Positions 34,079 through 43,619 of a stretch of DNA of 64,000 bases are shown piece after piece. The position numbers and the translations under genes were made by a program. The stretch is from JAAZMA01 sp964564325. Its GTDB lineage: Bacteria; Bacillota; Clostridia; Tissierellales; Tepidimicrobiaceae. Below the pieces are notes generated by a model. That model did not search any database. It saw only the letters and a list, made by a program, of their open reading frames with translations, and was not told where the DNA came from. The stretch spans positions 72,844-136,843 of the forward strand of contig CAZMBD010000001.1 of the NCBI GenBank assembly GCA_964564325.1. Reading direction: 5' to 3'. Each line of letters begins with the position of its first letter. The stretch's first letter is position 1.

Positions 34079-35134
34079 TCACCGAATAGTTTTACTGTCC
34101 CTATCATTTATGTATCTTCGTCTTAATTGGCCACATGAAGCATTTATATCTCTACCCATTTCTTTTCTTATGGTAGTGGGTATTCCAGCTCTAATCAAAT
34201 CTTCTTGAAATTTTTCAATATTAGATATTGGTGGCCTCCCCTTACAATATTCCTCAATTGGATTTAATGGTATTAAATTAATATGACAGTTCAAACCTTT
34301 TAATATTTTATTTAACTCTTTTAAATCTTTTTCTCTATCATTAATTCCTTGAATGACAGTATATTCCATAGTAATTCTTCTATTATTTTTTTTATAATAA
34401 TATTTACAAGCTTCTATAATTTCTTTAACTGAATATTTTCTGCCTATGGGCATTATTTCTCTTCTTCTTTCATCAAATGGAGAATGCAAAGAAATAGATA
34501 GAGTTATAGGTATTTCCTCATCTGCCAATTGGTAAATTTTAGGAACCAACCCACAGGTAGATAAGGTAATATTTCTAAAACTAATATTATGACCTTTTTC
34601 ATGGTGAATTATATTTAAAAATTTTATTACATTTTCATAATTATCTAAAGGTTCACCACTACCCATTAAAACAATATTGTTTATTTTATTCCCTAAATCT
34701 TCTTCCATTTTATAAATTTGACCTGCCATTTCAAAAGGAGTTAAATTTCTTACTAAGCCTTCCTTTGTAGACGCACAAAATGAACATCCCATTCTACATC
34801 CCACTTGAGTAGAGATGCATGCCGTAAGTCCATGGGTATACTCCATAATAACTCCTTCTATAATATTATTATCTTCCAATAAAAATAGATATTTTTTTGT
34901 ATTATCAATTTTAGAGTCAAATCTTTTAAAAATTTGAATTTTCTCAATTGTAGAGGTACTTTTTAGCTTGTCCCTTAAGGCCTTGGAAAACACGGTAATT
35001 TCCATGATCTCAGTTCCATAATTTTTGTGAATATAGCTAAACAATTGCTCAGCTCTAAATTTTTGTTCCCCAATACTTTTAAAAAACACCTCCATTTCTT
35101 CAAATGTTAAACTACTTAATTCAATTTTATGCAA
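34079..35134 (-). CDS. rlmN: 23S rRNA/tRNA (adenine-C2)-methyltransferase RlmN
   Basis: 351 residues. A radical SAM enzyme that methylates A2503 of 23S rRNA. The cluster motif C-x3-C-x2-C is GCRMGCSFCAS near residue 115. The second catalytic cysteine is in INASCGQLRRR near the C-terminus, and GSGEPLDNYENV near 158 is also conserved. The start is TTG behind GGGGTGAT. It lies between rsmB and prpC as in Bacillus. Confidence 0.97.
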   Translation of the reverse strand: MHKIELSSLTFEEMEVFFKSIGEQKFRAEQLFSYIHKNYGTEIMEITVFSKALRDKLKSTSTIEKIQIFKRFDSKIDNTKKYLFLLEDNNIIEGVIMEYTHGLTACISTQVGCRMGCSFCASTKEGLVRNLTPFEMAGQIYKMEEDLGNKINNIVLMGSGEPLDNYENVIKFLNIIHHEKGHNISFRNITLSTCGLVPKIYQLADEEIPITLSISLHSPFDERRREIMPIGRKYSVKEIIEACKYYYKKNNRRITMEYTVIQGINDREKDLKELNKILKGLNCHINLIPLNPIEEYCKGRPPISNIEKFQEDLIRAGIPTTIRKEMGRDINASCGQLRRRYINDRDSKTIR

Positions 35135-35196
35135 GAAATCACCCCATACTTATTCTTAATTTAATATTATACCACAATTTCTAAAAAAATTAATTA

Positions 35197-36528
35197 CTAA
35201 ATCTTTTTTAACTTCGTAATAAAAAATCCATCTGTATTATGTATGTGTGGGAAAAGTTGTATAAATCCATTGTTTGCGCCTTCCATAAATTCATTTAGAA
35301 GAAGTTTATCCCTAAAATCTACTAATTCAAAATCCTTATTATTAGATAGAAATTTGTCTATTATATTATGATTCTCTTCTTTCATAATAGTACATGTGCT
35401 GTATATCATTATGCCACCTGGTTTTAAATATTCCTTAGCATTATTTAATATATTCCATTGAATATCTGTTAAGTTTTTAATATCCCCTTCATCCCTATTC
35501 CATTTTATTTCTGGTTTTCTTCTAATTATTCCCAAACCCGAACAAGGGGCATCGATTATACAATAATCTACCTTTCTAATTAAACTTTCATCTAATACAG
35601 TGGCATCAAATTTTTCTGTTTTAATTATCCCTATACCTAGTCTATCACTATTTTCTTGAATTAATTTTAATTTATGATCATATATATCTCTAGATATTAT
35701 TTTTCCCCTATTATTCATTATCTGTGCTATATGAGTAGATTTTCCACCAGGGGCAGAACATAAATCTAATACAAAAGAATTTTCTACAGGATCCATTATT
35801 TGTGAAACCAACATACTACTTTCATCTTGAATTGTAAAATATCCCTTTTTATATTCTTCTATAGATGTAATTTTTATTGGATTATTTATAATAAGTCCAT
35901 CTTTTGCATATTTGGTCTCCGATACATTATAACCATAATTTGAAAGTCTTTTTATTAAATCTTCTTTCTTAATTTTTAATGTATTTACCCTAATATTTAA
36001 TTTAGGCCTACTATTATTCCCTTGGCATAAACTTTCAGTAAATTCAAATCCATAGTTTTCTAGCCAACTTTCAATCATCCATTTAGGATGAGAATATTTA
36101 ATAGATAGAAAATTCACTTCATCTTTATTATCTACTATCATTAATTTTTCTTTGTTTTTAGAAACATTTCGTAAAACTCCATTTACAAATCCAGAAATAC
36201 CCTTATGACCATACTTCTTAGATAAATTTACAGCCTCATTTACTGCTGCACTATTTGGAATTTTGTCCATAAATACAATCTGATATACTCCCATCCTTAA
36301 AATCTCCAATATAGTAGGATGTATCTTCTTTAGTTTTATACTAGAAGCCTGAGAGATTATATAATCTATATATTTTTTGTTTTCAATTACTCCATAAACA
36401 ATTTCCCTAATAAAGTTTTCATTTTCTATGTTTTTATTTTTTAAATGCTTATTAATAGAATGATTTGAATAAGCACCATTAATATTTATATCTATTAAAA
36501 TATTCAAAATAATCTCCCTAGAATTCAT
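35197..36528 (-). CDS. rsmB: 16S rRNA (cytosine967-C5)-methyltransferase RsmB
   Basis: 443 residues. A NusB-like N-terminal RNA-binding domain (residues 1-130) is followed by a methyltransferase with SAM motif DLCSAPGGKSTHIAQ near 250, the catalytic DAPCSGLGIIRRKPEI near 318 and the second cysteine in YSTCTIMKEENHNII near 375. It lies just downstream of a metallopeptidase gene, from which it is separated by a palindromic hairpin. Confidence 0.97.
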   Translation of the reverse strand: MNSREIILNILIDININGAYSNHSINKHLKNKNIENENFIREIVYGVIENKKYIDYIISQASSIKLKKIHPTILEILRMGVYQIVFMDKIPNSAAVNEAVNLSKKYGHKGISGFVNGVLRNVSKNKEKLMIVDNKDEVNFLSIKYSHPKWMIESWLENYGFEFTESLCQGNNSRPKLNIRVNTLKIKKEDLIKRLSNYGYNVSETKYAKDGLIINNPIKITSIEEYKKGYFTIQDESSMLVSQIMDPVENSFVLDLCSAPGGKSTHIAQIMNNRGKIISRDIYDHKLKLIQENSDRLGIGIIKTEKFDATVLDESLIRKVDYCIIDAPCSGLGIIRRKPEIKWNRDEGDIKNLTDIQWNILNNAKEYLKPGGIMIYSTCTIMKEENHNIIDKFLSNNKDFELVDFRDKLLLNEFMEGANNGFIQLFPHIHNTDGFFITKLKKI

Positions 36529-36549
36529 AAAAATTCCTCCTAAAATTTA

Positions 36550-36575
36550 TTTTGCCTGGTATATACCAGGCAAAA
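36550..36575 (-). terminator. Palindromic hairpin between yugP-like gene and rsmB
   Basis: Perfect 26-base palindrome formed by TTTTGCCTGGTAT and ATACCAGGCAAAA, 17 bases after the metallopeptidase stop. TAAATTTT follows on the minus strand. It can act as a partial terminator inside the priA-to-rpe operon; no promoter is evident before rsmB. Confidence 0.65.
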
Positions 36576-36591
36576 TGATTGTATTATCAAT

Positions 36592-37290
36592 TTAATCTCT
36601 TCGTCTATTTGACATAGCCATTAATCTTAGTAATTGACCAAGAGCTACCAATGTAGCTGCTACATAGGTTAATGCTGCTGCAGATAAAACTTTTTTAGAT
36701 GATCTTACTTCATCGTCATAAATAAATCCATTTTCCAATTGAGCTAAAGCCCTTCTACTAGCATTAACTTCCACAGGCAATGTAATAATTTGAAACAATA
36801 CTACTGCTAAATAAAGTGCTATTCCTACTTCCAATAGAAATGGTTCTATTAATAAACCAAGTATTACCAAAATCCATACAAATTGAGAACCAATATGTGC
36901 AATAGGTGCTATATTATTTCTAAGAATTAATGGAAAATATCCCTCTCCATGTTGTATAGCATGACCTACCTCATGAGCTGCAACAGAAATAGCCGCAATT
37001 GAGGTACCATTATAGACATTACTAGATAGTCTAACCACTTTTATCCTCGGATCATAATGATCTGTTAAATTTCCTGCAACTGGTTCAATCCTCACATCAT
37101 ATAATCCATTTCTATCTAAAATAGTTCTAGCCACCTCTTTCCCAGTATAACCTGAACGACTAGCTACTCTTAAATACCTATTAAATGAAATACTAACCTT
37201 TAATTGTGCATACATAGCAAAGAGAATAGCTGGAAATAAAAATAGCATCCACGTACCTCCATCACCATAATACCCATATCCTGAATACAT
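36592..37290 (-). CDS. YugP-family membrane zinc metallopeptidase
   Basis: 232 residues. The HExxH zinc motif is in SVAAHEVGHAIQHGEG near residue 110. A hydrophobic N-terminus (WMLFLFPAILFAMYAQ) and two or three hydrophobic stretches after the active site make it membrane-bound. The N-x-S/R-A block near 180, NASRRALAQLENG, is family-typical. The physiological substrate is unknown. It sits between fmt and rsmB, which are adjacent in Bacillus, so it is an insertion in a conserved order that is frequent in Clostridia. Confidence 0.88.
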   Translation of the reverse strand: MYSGYGYYGDGGTWMLFLFPAILFAMYAQLKVSISFNRYLRVASRSGYTGKEVARTILDRNGLYDVRIEPVAGNLTDHYDPRIKVVRLSSNVYNGTSIAAISVAAHEVGHAIQHGEGYFPLILRNNIAPIAHIGSQFVWILVILGLLIEPFLLEVGIALYLAVVLFQIITLPVEVNASRRALAQLENGFIYDDEVRSSKKVLSAAALTYVAATLVALGQLLRLMAMSNRRRD

Positions 37291-37318
37291 TATACCACCC
37301 TTTCTAAAATAGATTAAT

Positions 37319-38248
37319 TTAACCCAATTTTACATGAGTATCAAATTCATTTCCCCTTAAATAATCAGATATATGCATTTTTTTCTTCCCAGGAAATTGT
37401 AAAACTTCAATAACAATGCATTTATCTTTACAATTAACAAAAATTCCCTTATCATTTACTTTTACGACTATGCCATTTTCTTCATCTGAAAACTTTTTTA
37501 TCATCTTAGCTTCATGTATTTTTATGTTTTGATTATTATAAAAGGTATATGCAGAAGGCCAAGGCTTAAGCCCCCTTATTAAATTTATAATATTTTTCCC
37601 TGAATCATCCCAATTAATCTTCCCCATATTCTTAGTTAAGATTGGTGCATAATTTGATAAATTATCATCTTGGGGAATTTTATCTATTGTGCCTTTTTCT
37701 AAATCTTCAAGGGTTTTTAAAATCATTTCCCCACCTAAAGACGATAATTTATCGTGAATAGATATGGAATCATCTGAATCTTTTATGGGGATACTTTTTA
37801 TATTTAATATAGGTCCTGTATCTAATCCTTTGTTCATTTTCATTATACTAATTCCAGTTTTCTCTTCTCCATTTATAATTGCCCAATTAATAGGTGCAGC
37901 TCCTCTGTATTTAGGTAATAGCGATGCATGTATATTAACACATCCATATTTAGGTAATTTTAATATTTCTTCTTTAAGTATTTGCCCAAAAGCAACTACT
38001 ACTATACAATCTGGTTTTAATTTTTTTATCTTATCTATTGCTTCTTTAGAATTAATATTATCTGGCTGATAAACTTCAAGCCCTAATTCTAAAGCTTTTT
38101 CTTTTACTGGAGTATACTGCATCTTTTTCCCTCTACCTCTAGGCTTATCTTTTTGTGTAATTATTAGAGAAATATTATGCTTGCTTTTACATATATTATC
38201 TAAAGCTGGAAGAGCAAACTCTGGAGTTCCTGCAAAAACTATATTCAC
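37319..38248 (-). CDS. fmt: Methionyl-tRNA formyltransferase
   Basis: 309 residues. It formylates initiator tRNA. The N-terminus MNIVFAGTPEFALPAL and the catalytic segment NIHASLLPKYRGAAPINWAI near 108 (Asn and His of the active site), then LDTGPIL near 145, are intact. A C-terminal OB domain follows. It is next to def, whose product removes the formyl group. Confidence 0.98.
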   Translation of the reverse strand: MNIVFAGTPEFALPALDNICKSKHNISLIITQKDKPRGRGKKMQYTPVKEKALELGLEVYQPDNINSKEAIDKIKKLKPDCIVVVAFGQILKEEILKLPKYGCVNIHASLLPKYRGAAPINWAIINGEEKTGISIMKMNKGLDTGPILNIKSIPIKDSDDSISIHDKLSSLGGEMILKTLEDLEKGTIDKIPQDDNLSNYAPILTKNMGKINWDDSGKNIINLIRGLKPWPSAYTFYNNQNIKIHEAKMIKKFSDEENGIVVKVNDKGIFVNCKDKCIVIEVLQFPGKKKMHISDYLRGNEFDTHVKLG

Positions 38249-38265
38249 TAGATCACCTCCAAGTT

Positions 38266-38733
38266 CTATTCTTCATCTTCTTCTGGAAATACTTCCTCTA
38301 TTATTTTATCTATAAATAATATTCCATTTAAATGGTCTATTTCATGGCAAAGAGCTTTAGCCAATAATCCTGTACCATCTATTATCTTTTCTTCCCCAAA
38401 TTCATTTAAATACTTTACCTTAACTCTGTCAGGACGCTTTACTGTACCAACTCTATTTGGAACTGATAAACACCCTTCTACATCTATATTTTCCCCTTCA
38501 CTTTCAATAATTTCTGGATTAATTAATTTTATTAGTCCATCACCTATATCAATTACTACTACTTGCCTTAATACTCCAACTTGAGGTGCTGCTAAACCTA
38601 CTCCATCATTTTCATACATAGTTTCTGCCATATCATCTAATAGTATCTTAATTCTATCATTTATATCTTTAACTTCTCTAGAAAATTTCCTTAAAATAGG
38701 GTCTCCATCAAATCTAATTTGTCTTATCGCCAT
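38266..38733 (-). CDS. def: Peptide deformylase
   Basis: 155 residues. The three deformylase motifs are GVGLAAPQVG near 44, EGCLSVPN near 90 (metal cysteine) and CHEIDHLNG near 132 (HExxH). It removes N-formyl groups from new proteins with Fe2+ or Zn2+. It lies between priA and fmt. Confidence 0.98.
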   Translation of the reverse strand: MAIRQIRFDGDPILRKFSREVKDINDRIKILLDDMAETMYENDGVGLAAPQVGVLRQVVVIDIGDGLIKLINPEIIESEGENIDVEGCLSVPNRVGTVKRPDRVKVKYLNEFGEEKIIDGTGLLAKALCHEIDHLNGILFIDKIIEEVFPEEDEE

Positions 38734-38743
38734 ATTCTTCCTC

Positions 38744-41224
38744 CTATAAAATTGAATTGGGATTTATGTCTATATTTATTTTTACCTCATTTAAATCTAA
38801 TTCATATCTATTAAATATACATACCCATTCTATTATCTTTTTTAACTTATTTATATATTTATCCTGAGATTTAATTAATATTTGAAATCTATAATTATTT
38901 TTTATTTTTTCAAGGGGAGCAGGGTTAGGACCTATTAGATTATCTATTATATGTTCTAGTCCATTAGCCTTAATCTCCTTAATTAATGCATTGTAAATTT
39001 CCTTAGATACTTTTAATATTCTATTTCTATTTTCTCCATATATTACTATAGATATTATATTACTAAAGGGTGGATAGTCAAATTCTTTTCTTAAAAGAAT
39101 TTCTTTATTATAAAATGTTAAATAATCATGTTCCTTAGAAGATTGAATACTATAATGATCAGGATTATAGGTTTGAACTATTACATTACCTTCAAATTCT
39201 CCTCTACCTGCCCTACCTGCCACCTGAGTAATTAGCTGAAATGTCCTCTCAGAAGCTCTAAAATCCGGGAGATTCAAACTTGTATCTGCTGCAATTATAC
39301 CTACTAAGGTGACATTTTCAAAATCTAATCCCTTTGCTATCATTTGAGTGCCAATCAATATATCTATTTCCTCATTTTTCATCTCCTCCAACATAGATTC
39401 ATGACTGCCCTTTTTTGTAGTAGTATCCATATCCATTCTTTTAACTTTTGCATTAGGAAACATCTCTTTAGTGTAAGCCTCTACTTTTTCTGTTCCTATA
39501 CCAAAATACTTAATATATTTACTTTTACATACTGGGCAAAGATTAGGTGGATTAATAGCTAATCCACAATAATGGCATTTTAATTTGTTTTCTTTCATAT
39601 AATAAGTCATAGATATATCACATGAATTACATTTTACTACATAGCCACATTGTCTGCAAGAAACAAAGGTAGAATATCCTCTTCTATTTAAGAAAAGTAT
39701 AGTTTGTTTTTTATTATTTAAATTTTTTTCTATTGCTCTATATAATTCCTTGCTAAATATGGACATATTACCCATTTGAAGTTCTTTCCTCATATCTACA
39801 ATTTTTACTTCAGGCAAATCCCTATTATTGACTCTTTCTTTAAGATTTAAAAGTTTTAAATCTCCAGTTTTAGCCTTATAATACGACTCTATCGAAGGAG
39901 TTGCTGAACCTTTTACTAAATAAGCCCCAAATTGATCACATCTTTTTTCTGCCACTTCTATGGCAGAATACTTTGGATTCATACTAGATTTATATGTAGT
40001 TTCATGTTCTTCATCTATTATTATAAGGCCTAAATTATTAAAGGGTGCAAATACTGCTGATCGTGCACCTACTACAATTTTCACTTTCCCTTCTTTAATT
40101 TTTCTCCATTGATCAAATCTTTCCCCATAAGACAATTTGCTATGAAGAACTGCCACATTATCCCCAAATCTTCCTACAAATCTTTCTGTAGTTTGGGGAG
40201 TTAGAGATATTTCTGGTACAAGTATTATAGAATCCTTGTTTAATCTAAGCATCTCTTCCACTAATTGAAGATATATTTCAGTTTTACCACTACCTGTAAC
40301 TCCATGAATTAAAAATTTATTTTGCCTATCTTTATTCCTGATACTATTTAATATGGTATCTACACAATATTTTTGATCTTTGGATAAATTATGTTTCTTA
40401 TAAGGTTTTATATTTTTTTTAATAGGTTCTCTATACACTTCACGATCAAATATTTTTATTATACCTTTTTTCTCAACTGCCTTGACAGTAGATAAAGAGC
40501 TTTCTGTCTCTTCCATAAGTTTTTTTAAAGATAAAGGTTCTTGTCCTATTAGATACTTTGTTATTTCTATTTGTTTATAACTTCTTACTCCAACTTTTTT
40601 AACTATATCCTCATAAGATAGAGAATCATCTACTATTGATACATATTTTTCATATTTTTTTTCTACAGTAGTTTTTATTTCCAAACTAGTTTTTACTATG
40701 CCACTTTTTTCTAAATTTTTAATAGTACTTAACAAATCTCTATTGTCGATGGATTTTTTTAGTACTTTTAATTCTACTTTGTTTTCATGATTTAGAATTA
40801 AATTTATTATATTTTCTTCCAGTTGATTTAATTTGTTTTTATAACTATAATAATTACCATCTAAAGAAACGTAAGTTTCAACCTCTTTAAAATTTCCTGG
40901 AGGTAAAACTGTTTGGAAACTATCTAAATATGGAGATAAATATTCTTCAGACATCCACATACTTAATTCAATTAAATCCTTTGAAATTAAAGGTTTATTG
41001 TCTACAATATCTATTATACTTTTTAATTTATACTCTCCATCATAATGATTATCTATTTTAATTATAATCCCTATAATTTTTCTATTCCCCGTCCCAAAGG
41101 GAATTAAAACCCTCATACCTTCCTGAACTATATCTTCCATTTCAGGTTTTATTAAATATGTATAGGGTTTGTCTGTACTAGTTGCTCTATTATCAATTAT
41201 TATTTGTGCATATTTTCTATCCAT
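38744..41224 (-). CDS. priA: Primosomal protein N' (replication restart helicase PriA)
   Basis: 826 residues, full length. An N-terminal 3'-end-binding domain and winged helix precede the helicase core with Walker A GVTGSGKTEIYLQL near 308, Walker B IIIDEEHETTYKS near 400, and GSATPSIESYY. A zinc-binding region near 525-570 has eight cysteines in CRQC, CNSC, CHYC and CPVC pairs. Motif VI is QVAGRAGRGEF near 665. It reloads the replisome at stalled forks. Confidence 0.98.
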   Translation of the reverse strand: MDRKYAQIIIDNRATSTDKPYTYLIKPEMEDIVQEGMRVLIPFGTGNRKIIGIIIKIDNHYDGEYKLKSIIDIVDNKPLISKDLIELSMWMSEEYLSPYLDSFQTVLPPGNFKEVETYVSLDGNYYSYKNKLNQLEENIINLILNHENKVELKVLKKSIDNRDLLSTIKNLEKSGIVKTSLEIKTTVEKKYEKYVSIVDDSLSYEDIVKKVGVRSYKQIEITKYLIGQEPLSLKKLMEETESSLSTVKAVEKKGIIKIFDREVYREPIKKNIKPYKKHNLSKDQKYCVDTILNSIRNKDRQNKFLIHGVTGSGKTEIYLQLVEEMLRLNKDSIILVPEISLTPQTTERFVGRFGDNVAVLHSKLSYGERFDQWRKIKEGKVKIVVGARSAVFAPFNNLGLIIIDEEHETTYKSSMNPKYSAIEVAEKRCDQFGAYLVKGSATPSIESYYKAKTGDLKLLNLKERVNNRDLPEVKIVDMRKELQMGNMSIFSKELYRAIEKNLNNKKQTILFLNRRGYSTFVSCRQCGYVVKCNSCDISMTYYMKENKLKCHYCGLAINPPNLCPVCKSKYIKYFGIGTEKVEAYTKEMFPNAKVKRMDMDTTTKKGSHESMLEEMKNEEIDILIGTQMIAKGLDFENVTLVGIIAADTSLNLPDFRASERTFQLITQVAGRAGRGEFEGNVIVQTYNPDHYSIQSSKEHDYLTFYNKEILLRKEFDYPPFSNIISIVIYGENRNRILKVSKEIYNALIKEIKANGLEHIIDNLIGPNPAPLEKIKNNYRFQILIKSQDKYINKLKKIIEWVCIFNRYELDLNEVKINIDINPNSIL

Positions 41225-41262
41225 ATAATCAAATCCTCATATAATATCTTAAATTTAAATAT

Positions 41263-41290
41263 AAAAGCTAGATATTTTTATCTAGCTTTT
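41263..41290 (-). terminator. Rho-independent terminator at the coaBC 3' end
   Basis: AAAAGCTAGATA and TATCTAGCTTTT arms with a four-base loop; the coaBC stop codon lies inside. It ends the yicC-remA-gmk-rpoZ-coaBC unit ahead of priA. Confidence 0.8.
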
Positions 41291-42489
41291 TCATTTAATA
41301 AACTTGCAATTTTATCCACAATCACCTTTGCCACTTGAGATTTATCCATTTTTGGATATTCCTTAATATTGCCACCTTTTTCAATAATGGTTACAATATT
41401 AGTATCAGATTTAAAGCCTGCTCCTTCTTTAGAAACATCATTTGCAACTATAAAATCAAAATTTTTATCCGCCAATTTTTTCCCTGCATATTCTAGTAGA
41501 TTATCTGTTTCTGCTGCAAAACCAACTATTATTTGTTCTTGCTTTATTTTCCCAAAGTGTGCTGCAATATCTGGGTTTCTAACAAATTTTATATTTAATT
41601 CATCATTTGAATCTGCCTTTTTCTTTATTTTTGTACTAGAGGTCTTTTCTGGCCTATAATCTGAAGGGGCTGCAGATTTTATTAATGCATCACAATTCTC
41701 AAAATTTTTTTTAACTGCATTAAACATTTCCTCTGTAGTATTTACTTTAATCAACTCTACATTTTTAGGTGGTTCAATTGAAGTAGGTCCAGATATCAAT
41801 ACGGTTTTAGCTCCTCTTTTCTGTGCTTCACTGGCTATACTATAACCCATCTTACCACTAGAATGATTAGTAATATATCTTACTGGATCTATAGCTTCAA
41901 TAGTAGGACCTGCAGTTACAACTATTTTTCTACCTTCCAAATCCTTTTCATAAAAACTATCTACAATATATTGTAAAATATCTATAGGCTCTGCCATACG
42001 CCCTGGTCCATAAGTTCGACATGCCAACATTCCTGTTCCTGGTTCAATAAATTCATATCCTAATTGTTCTAAATAAGATATGTTCTTCTGAACTATTGGA
42101 TTTAAATACATATTAGTATTCATAGCTGGTGCCAATATAACTTTAGCTTTAGTAGCCATTACCGTAGTAGTTAATAAATTATCCGCAATGCCATTTGCTA
42201 TTTTTCCAATTATATTTGCAGTAGCAGGTGCAATTACAAACAAATCAGCTCGTTCTGCTAAAGAAATATGTTCCACATCATAATTTTTGGGTTCTCCAAA
42301 CATATCCACATATACTGGATTTGAAGATAGAGTTTGAAATGTAAGCGGAGCAACAAATTTAGTAGCTCCTTCTGTCATTATTACATCTACATTGGCATTT
42401 TGTTTCTTTAATCTACTAACTAAATCCACAACCTTATAAGCTGCAATTCCTCCAGTAACTCCTAATACAATATTTTTATCTTTAAGCAT
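41278..42489 (-). CDS. coaBC: Bifunctional phosphopantothenoylcysteine decarboxylase/synthetase
   Basis: 403 residues. The N-terminal FMN decarboxylase (CoaC) half has GVTGGIAAYKVVDL, the catalytic HISLAERAD near 73, PAMNTNMY near 118 and the cysteine loop LACRTYGPGRMAEP near 155. The C-terminal CTP-dependent CoaB half has TAGPTIEAIDPVRYITNHSSG near 193 and FAAETDN near 320. It makes 4'-phosphopantetheine, the substrate of CoaD. Confidence 0.98.
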   Translation of the reverse strand: MLKDKNIVLGVTGGIAAYKVVDLVSRLKKQNANVDVIMTEGATKFVAPLTFQTLSSNPVYVDMFGEPKNYDVEHISLAERADLFVIAPATANIIGKIANGIADNLLTTTVMATKAKVILAPAMNTNMYLNPIVQKNISYLEQLGYEFIEPGTGMLACRTYGPGRMAEPIDILQYIVDSFYEKDLEGRKIVVTAGPTIEAIDPVRYITNHSSGKMGYSIASEAQKRGAKTVLISGPTSIEPPKNVELIKVNTTEEMFNAVKKNFENCDALIKSAAPSDYRPEKTSSTKIKKKADSNDELNIKFVRNPDIAAHFGKIKQEQIIVGFAAETDNLLEYAGKKLADKNFDFIVANDVSKEGAGFKSDTNIVTIIEKGGNIKEYPKMDKSQVAKVIVDKIASLLNEKAR

Positions 42490-42499
42490 AAGAACACAC

Positions 42500-42709
42500 C
42501 TACTTTATTCCTCTAATATCTGGTCTATGATAGGTAATTTTTCCCTCTACTATCTCTTCTATAGCAATGCTTACAGGTTTAGTAGAATTAGTCTCAATTA
42601 AAGGTTTTGCCCCATCCACCAATTGCCTGGATCTTTTTGCAGCTAACATTACTAATGTGTATCTACTATCAGCTATATTTGAAAGTTGATTAATAGATGG
42701 ATTATACAT
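42500..42709 (-). CDS. rpoZ: RNA polymerase omega subunit
   Basis: 69 residues. The omega signature is SRYTLVMLAAKRSRQLVDG near 18, and the C-terminal segment KPVSIAIEEIVEGKI is also typical. Omega stabilises beta-prime in RNA polymerase. The ATG at 42709 has an AGGAGG site and gives MYNPSINQL; codons upstream overlap gmk. The gmk-rpoZ-coaBC order is conserved in Firmicutes. Confidence 0.96.
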   Translation of the reverse strand: MYNPSINQLSNIADSRYTLVMLAAKRSRQLVDGAKPLIETNSTKPVSIAIEEIVEGKITYHRPDIRGIK

Positions 42710-42720
42710 AGTATTCCTCC

Positions 42721-43323
42721 TCAATCAATAATTTTTTCCACAATATTATTATATCTTTTTACCTTTAATTTCTCTGCCTTTATAATTGCCTCAATTTTTT
42801 CTACTGCATCTAAAACTTCATCATTTACTACAAAATAATCATATTCATCTAAAAACTTTAGTTCTTCGAAAGCATTCCTGAGTCTAATGTTTATATCCTT
42901 TTCGCTTTCGGTACCTCTTTTTACTATTCGATTTTTAAGTTCTTCCATAGAAGGAGGCAATAAGAAAACAAAGACTCCTTCAGGATAAACTTTTTTAATC
43001 TGCAATGCACCTTGGACATCAATTTCTAAAATGACTATATTCCCCTTTTCTATTTCATTTAATACAAAGTTTTTAGGCGTACCATAATGATGATTATGTA
43101 CATTAGCATATTCTAAAAATTCCCCATTGTCTACCATTTTATTGAATTTATTTTTATTTATAAAAAAGTAATTGACTCCATCTACTTCTCCTACCCGTGG
43201 TTTCCTAGTAGTAGCAGATATAGAAAATATTAAATCTTCATTTCTTTCTAAAAGTTTCTTGCAAACAGTACCCTTGCCAGAACCAGATGGCCCAGATACA
43301 ACTAATAAAAAACCTTTTGACAT
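42721..43323 (-). CDS. gmk: Guanylate kinase
   Basis: 200 residues. The P-loop is VSGPSGSGKGTV at residue 8, followed by SATTRKPRVGEVDGVNYFF (GMP binding) near 38 and VILEIDVQGALQIKK near 95. It phosphorylates GMP to GDP, an essential step also tied to (p)ppGpp control. It lies between remA and rpoZ. Confidence 0.98.
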   Translation of the reverse strand: MSKGFLLVVSGPSGSGKGTVCKKLLERNEDLIFSISATTRKPRVGEVDGVNYFFINKNKFNKMVDNGEFLEYANVHNHHYGTPKNFVLNEIEKGNIVILEIDVQGALQIKKVYPEGVFVFLLPPSMEELKNRIVKRGTESEKDINIRLRNAFEELKFLDEYDYFVVNDEVLDAVEKIEAIIKAEKLKVKRYNNIVEKIID

Positions 43324-43336
43324 ATTATTCCTCTCC

Positions 43337-43603
43337 TTATTTTATATCTATAGAATCACTTGTCTTGTTATTTAATCTTTGGGCTACTGTTTCAGGTTGT
43401 ACAGCTGAAAGTATAATATGATCACTATCTGTAACTATAACTGCTCTAGTTCTTCTTCCATAGGTAGCATCTATTAATATTCCCTTATCCCTTGCTTCCT
43501 GAATCATTCTTTTAATAGGAGCAGATTCTGGGCTTACAATAGCAATAATTCTATTTGCAGATACAATATTTCCAAATCCTATATTAATTAATTTTATAGA
43601 CAT
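43337..43603 (-). CDS. remA: RemA-family DNA-binding regulator (DUF370)
   Basis: 88 residues. The family block INIGFGNIVSANRIIAIVSPESAP, then IDATYGRRTRAVI and ILSAVQPETVA, is highly conserved. In Bacillus RemA activates biofilm matrix and osmoprotection genes by wrapping DNA; in Clostridia its targets are not established. The gene is in the conserved yicC-remA-gmk order. The ATG has a GGAGGAAT site. Confidence 0.96.
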   Translation of the reverse strand: MSIKLINIGFGNIVSANRIIAIVSPESAPIKRMIQEARDKGILIDATYGRRTRAVIVTDSDHIILSAVQPETVAQRLNNKTSDSIDIK

Positions 43604-43619
43604 AATTATTCCTCCTCTG

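Noticed and set aside
41225..41262. Promoter for priA after the coaBC terminator
   Set aside because: priA lies upstream of the coaBC end only by position; the strand orientation puts this gap ahead of priA, but no -35/-10 pair could be recognised.
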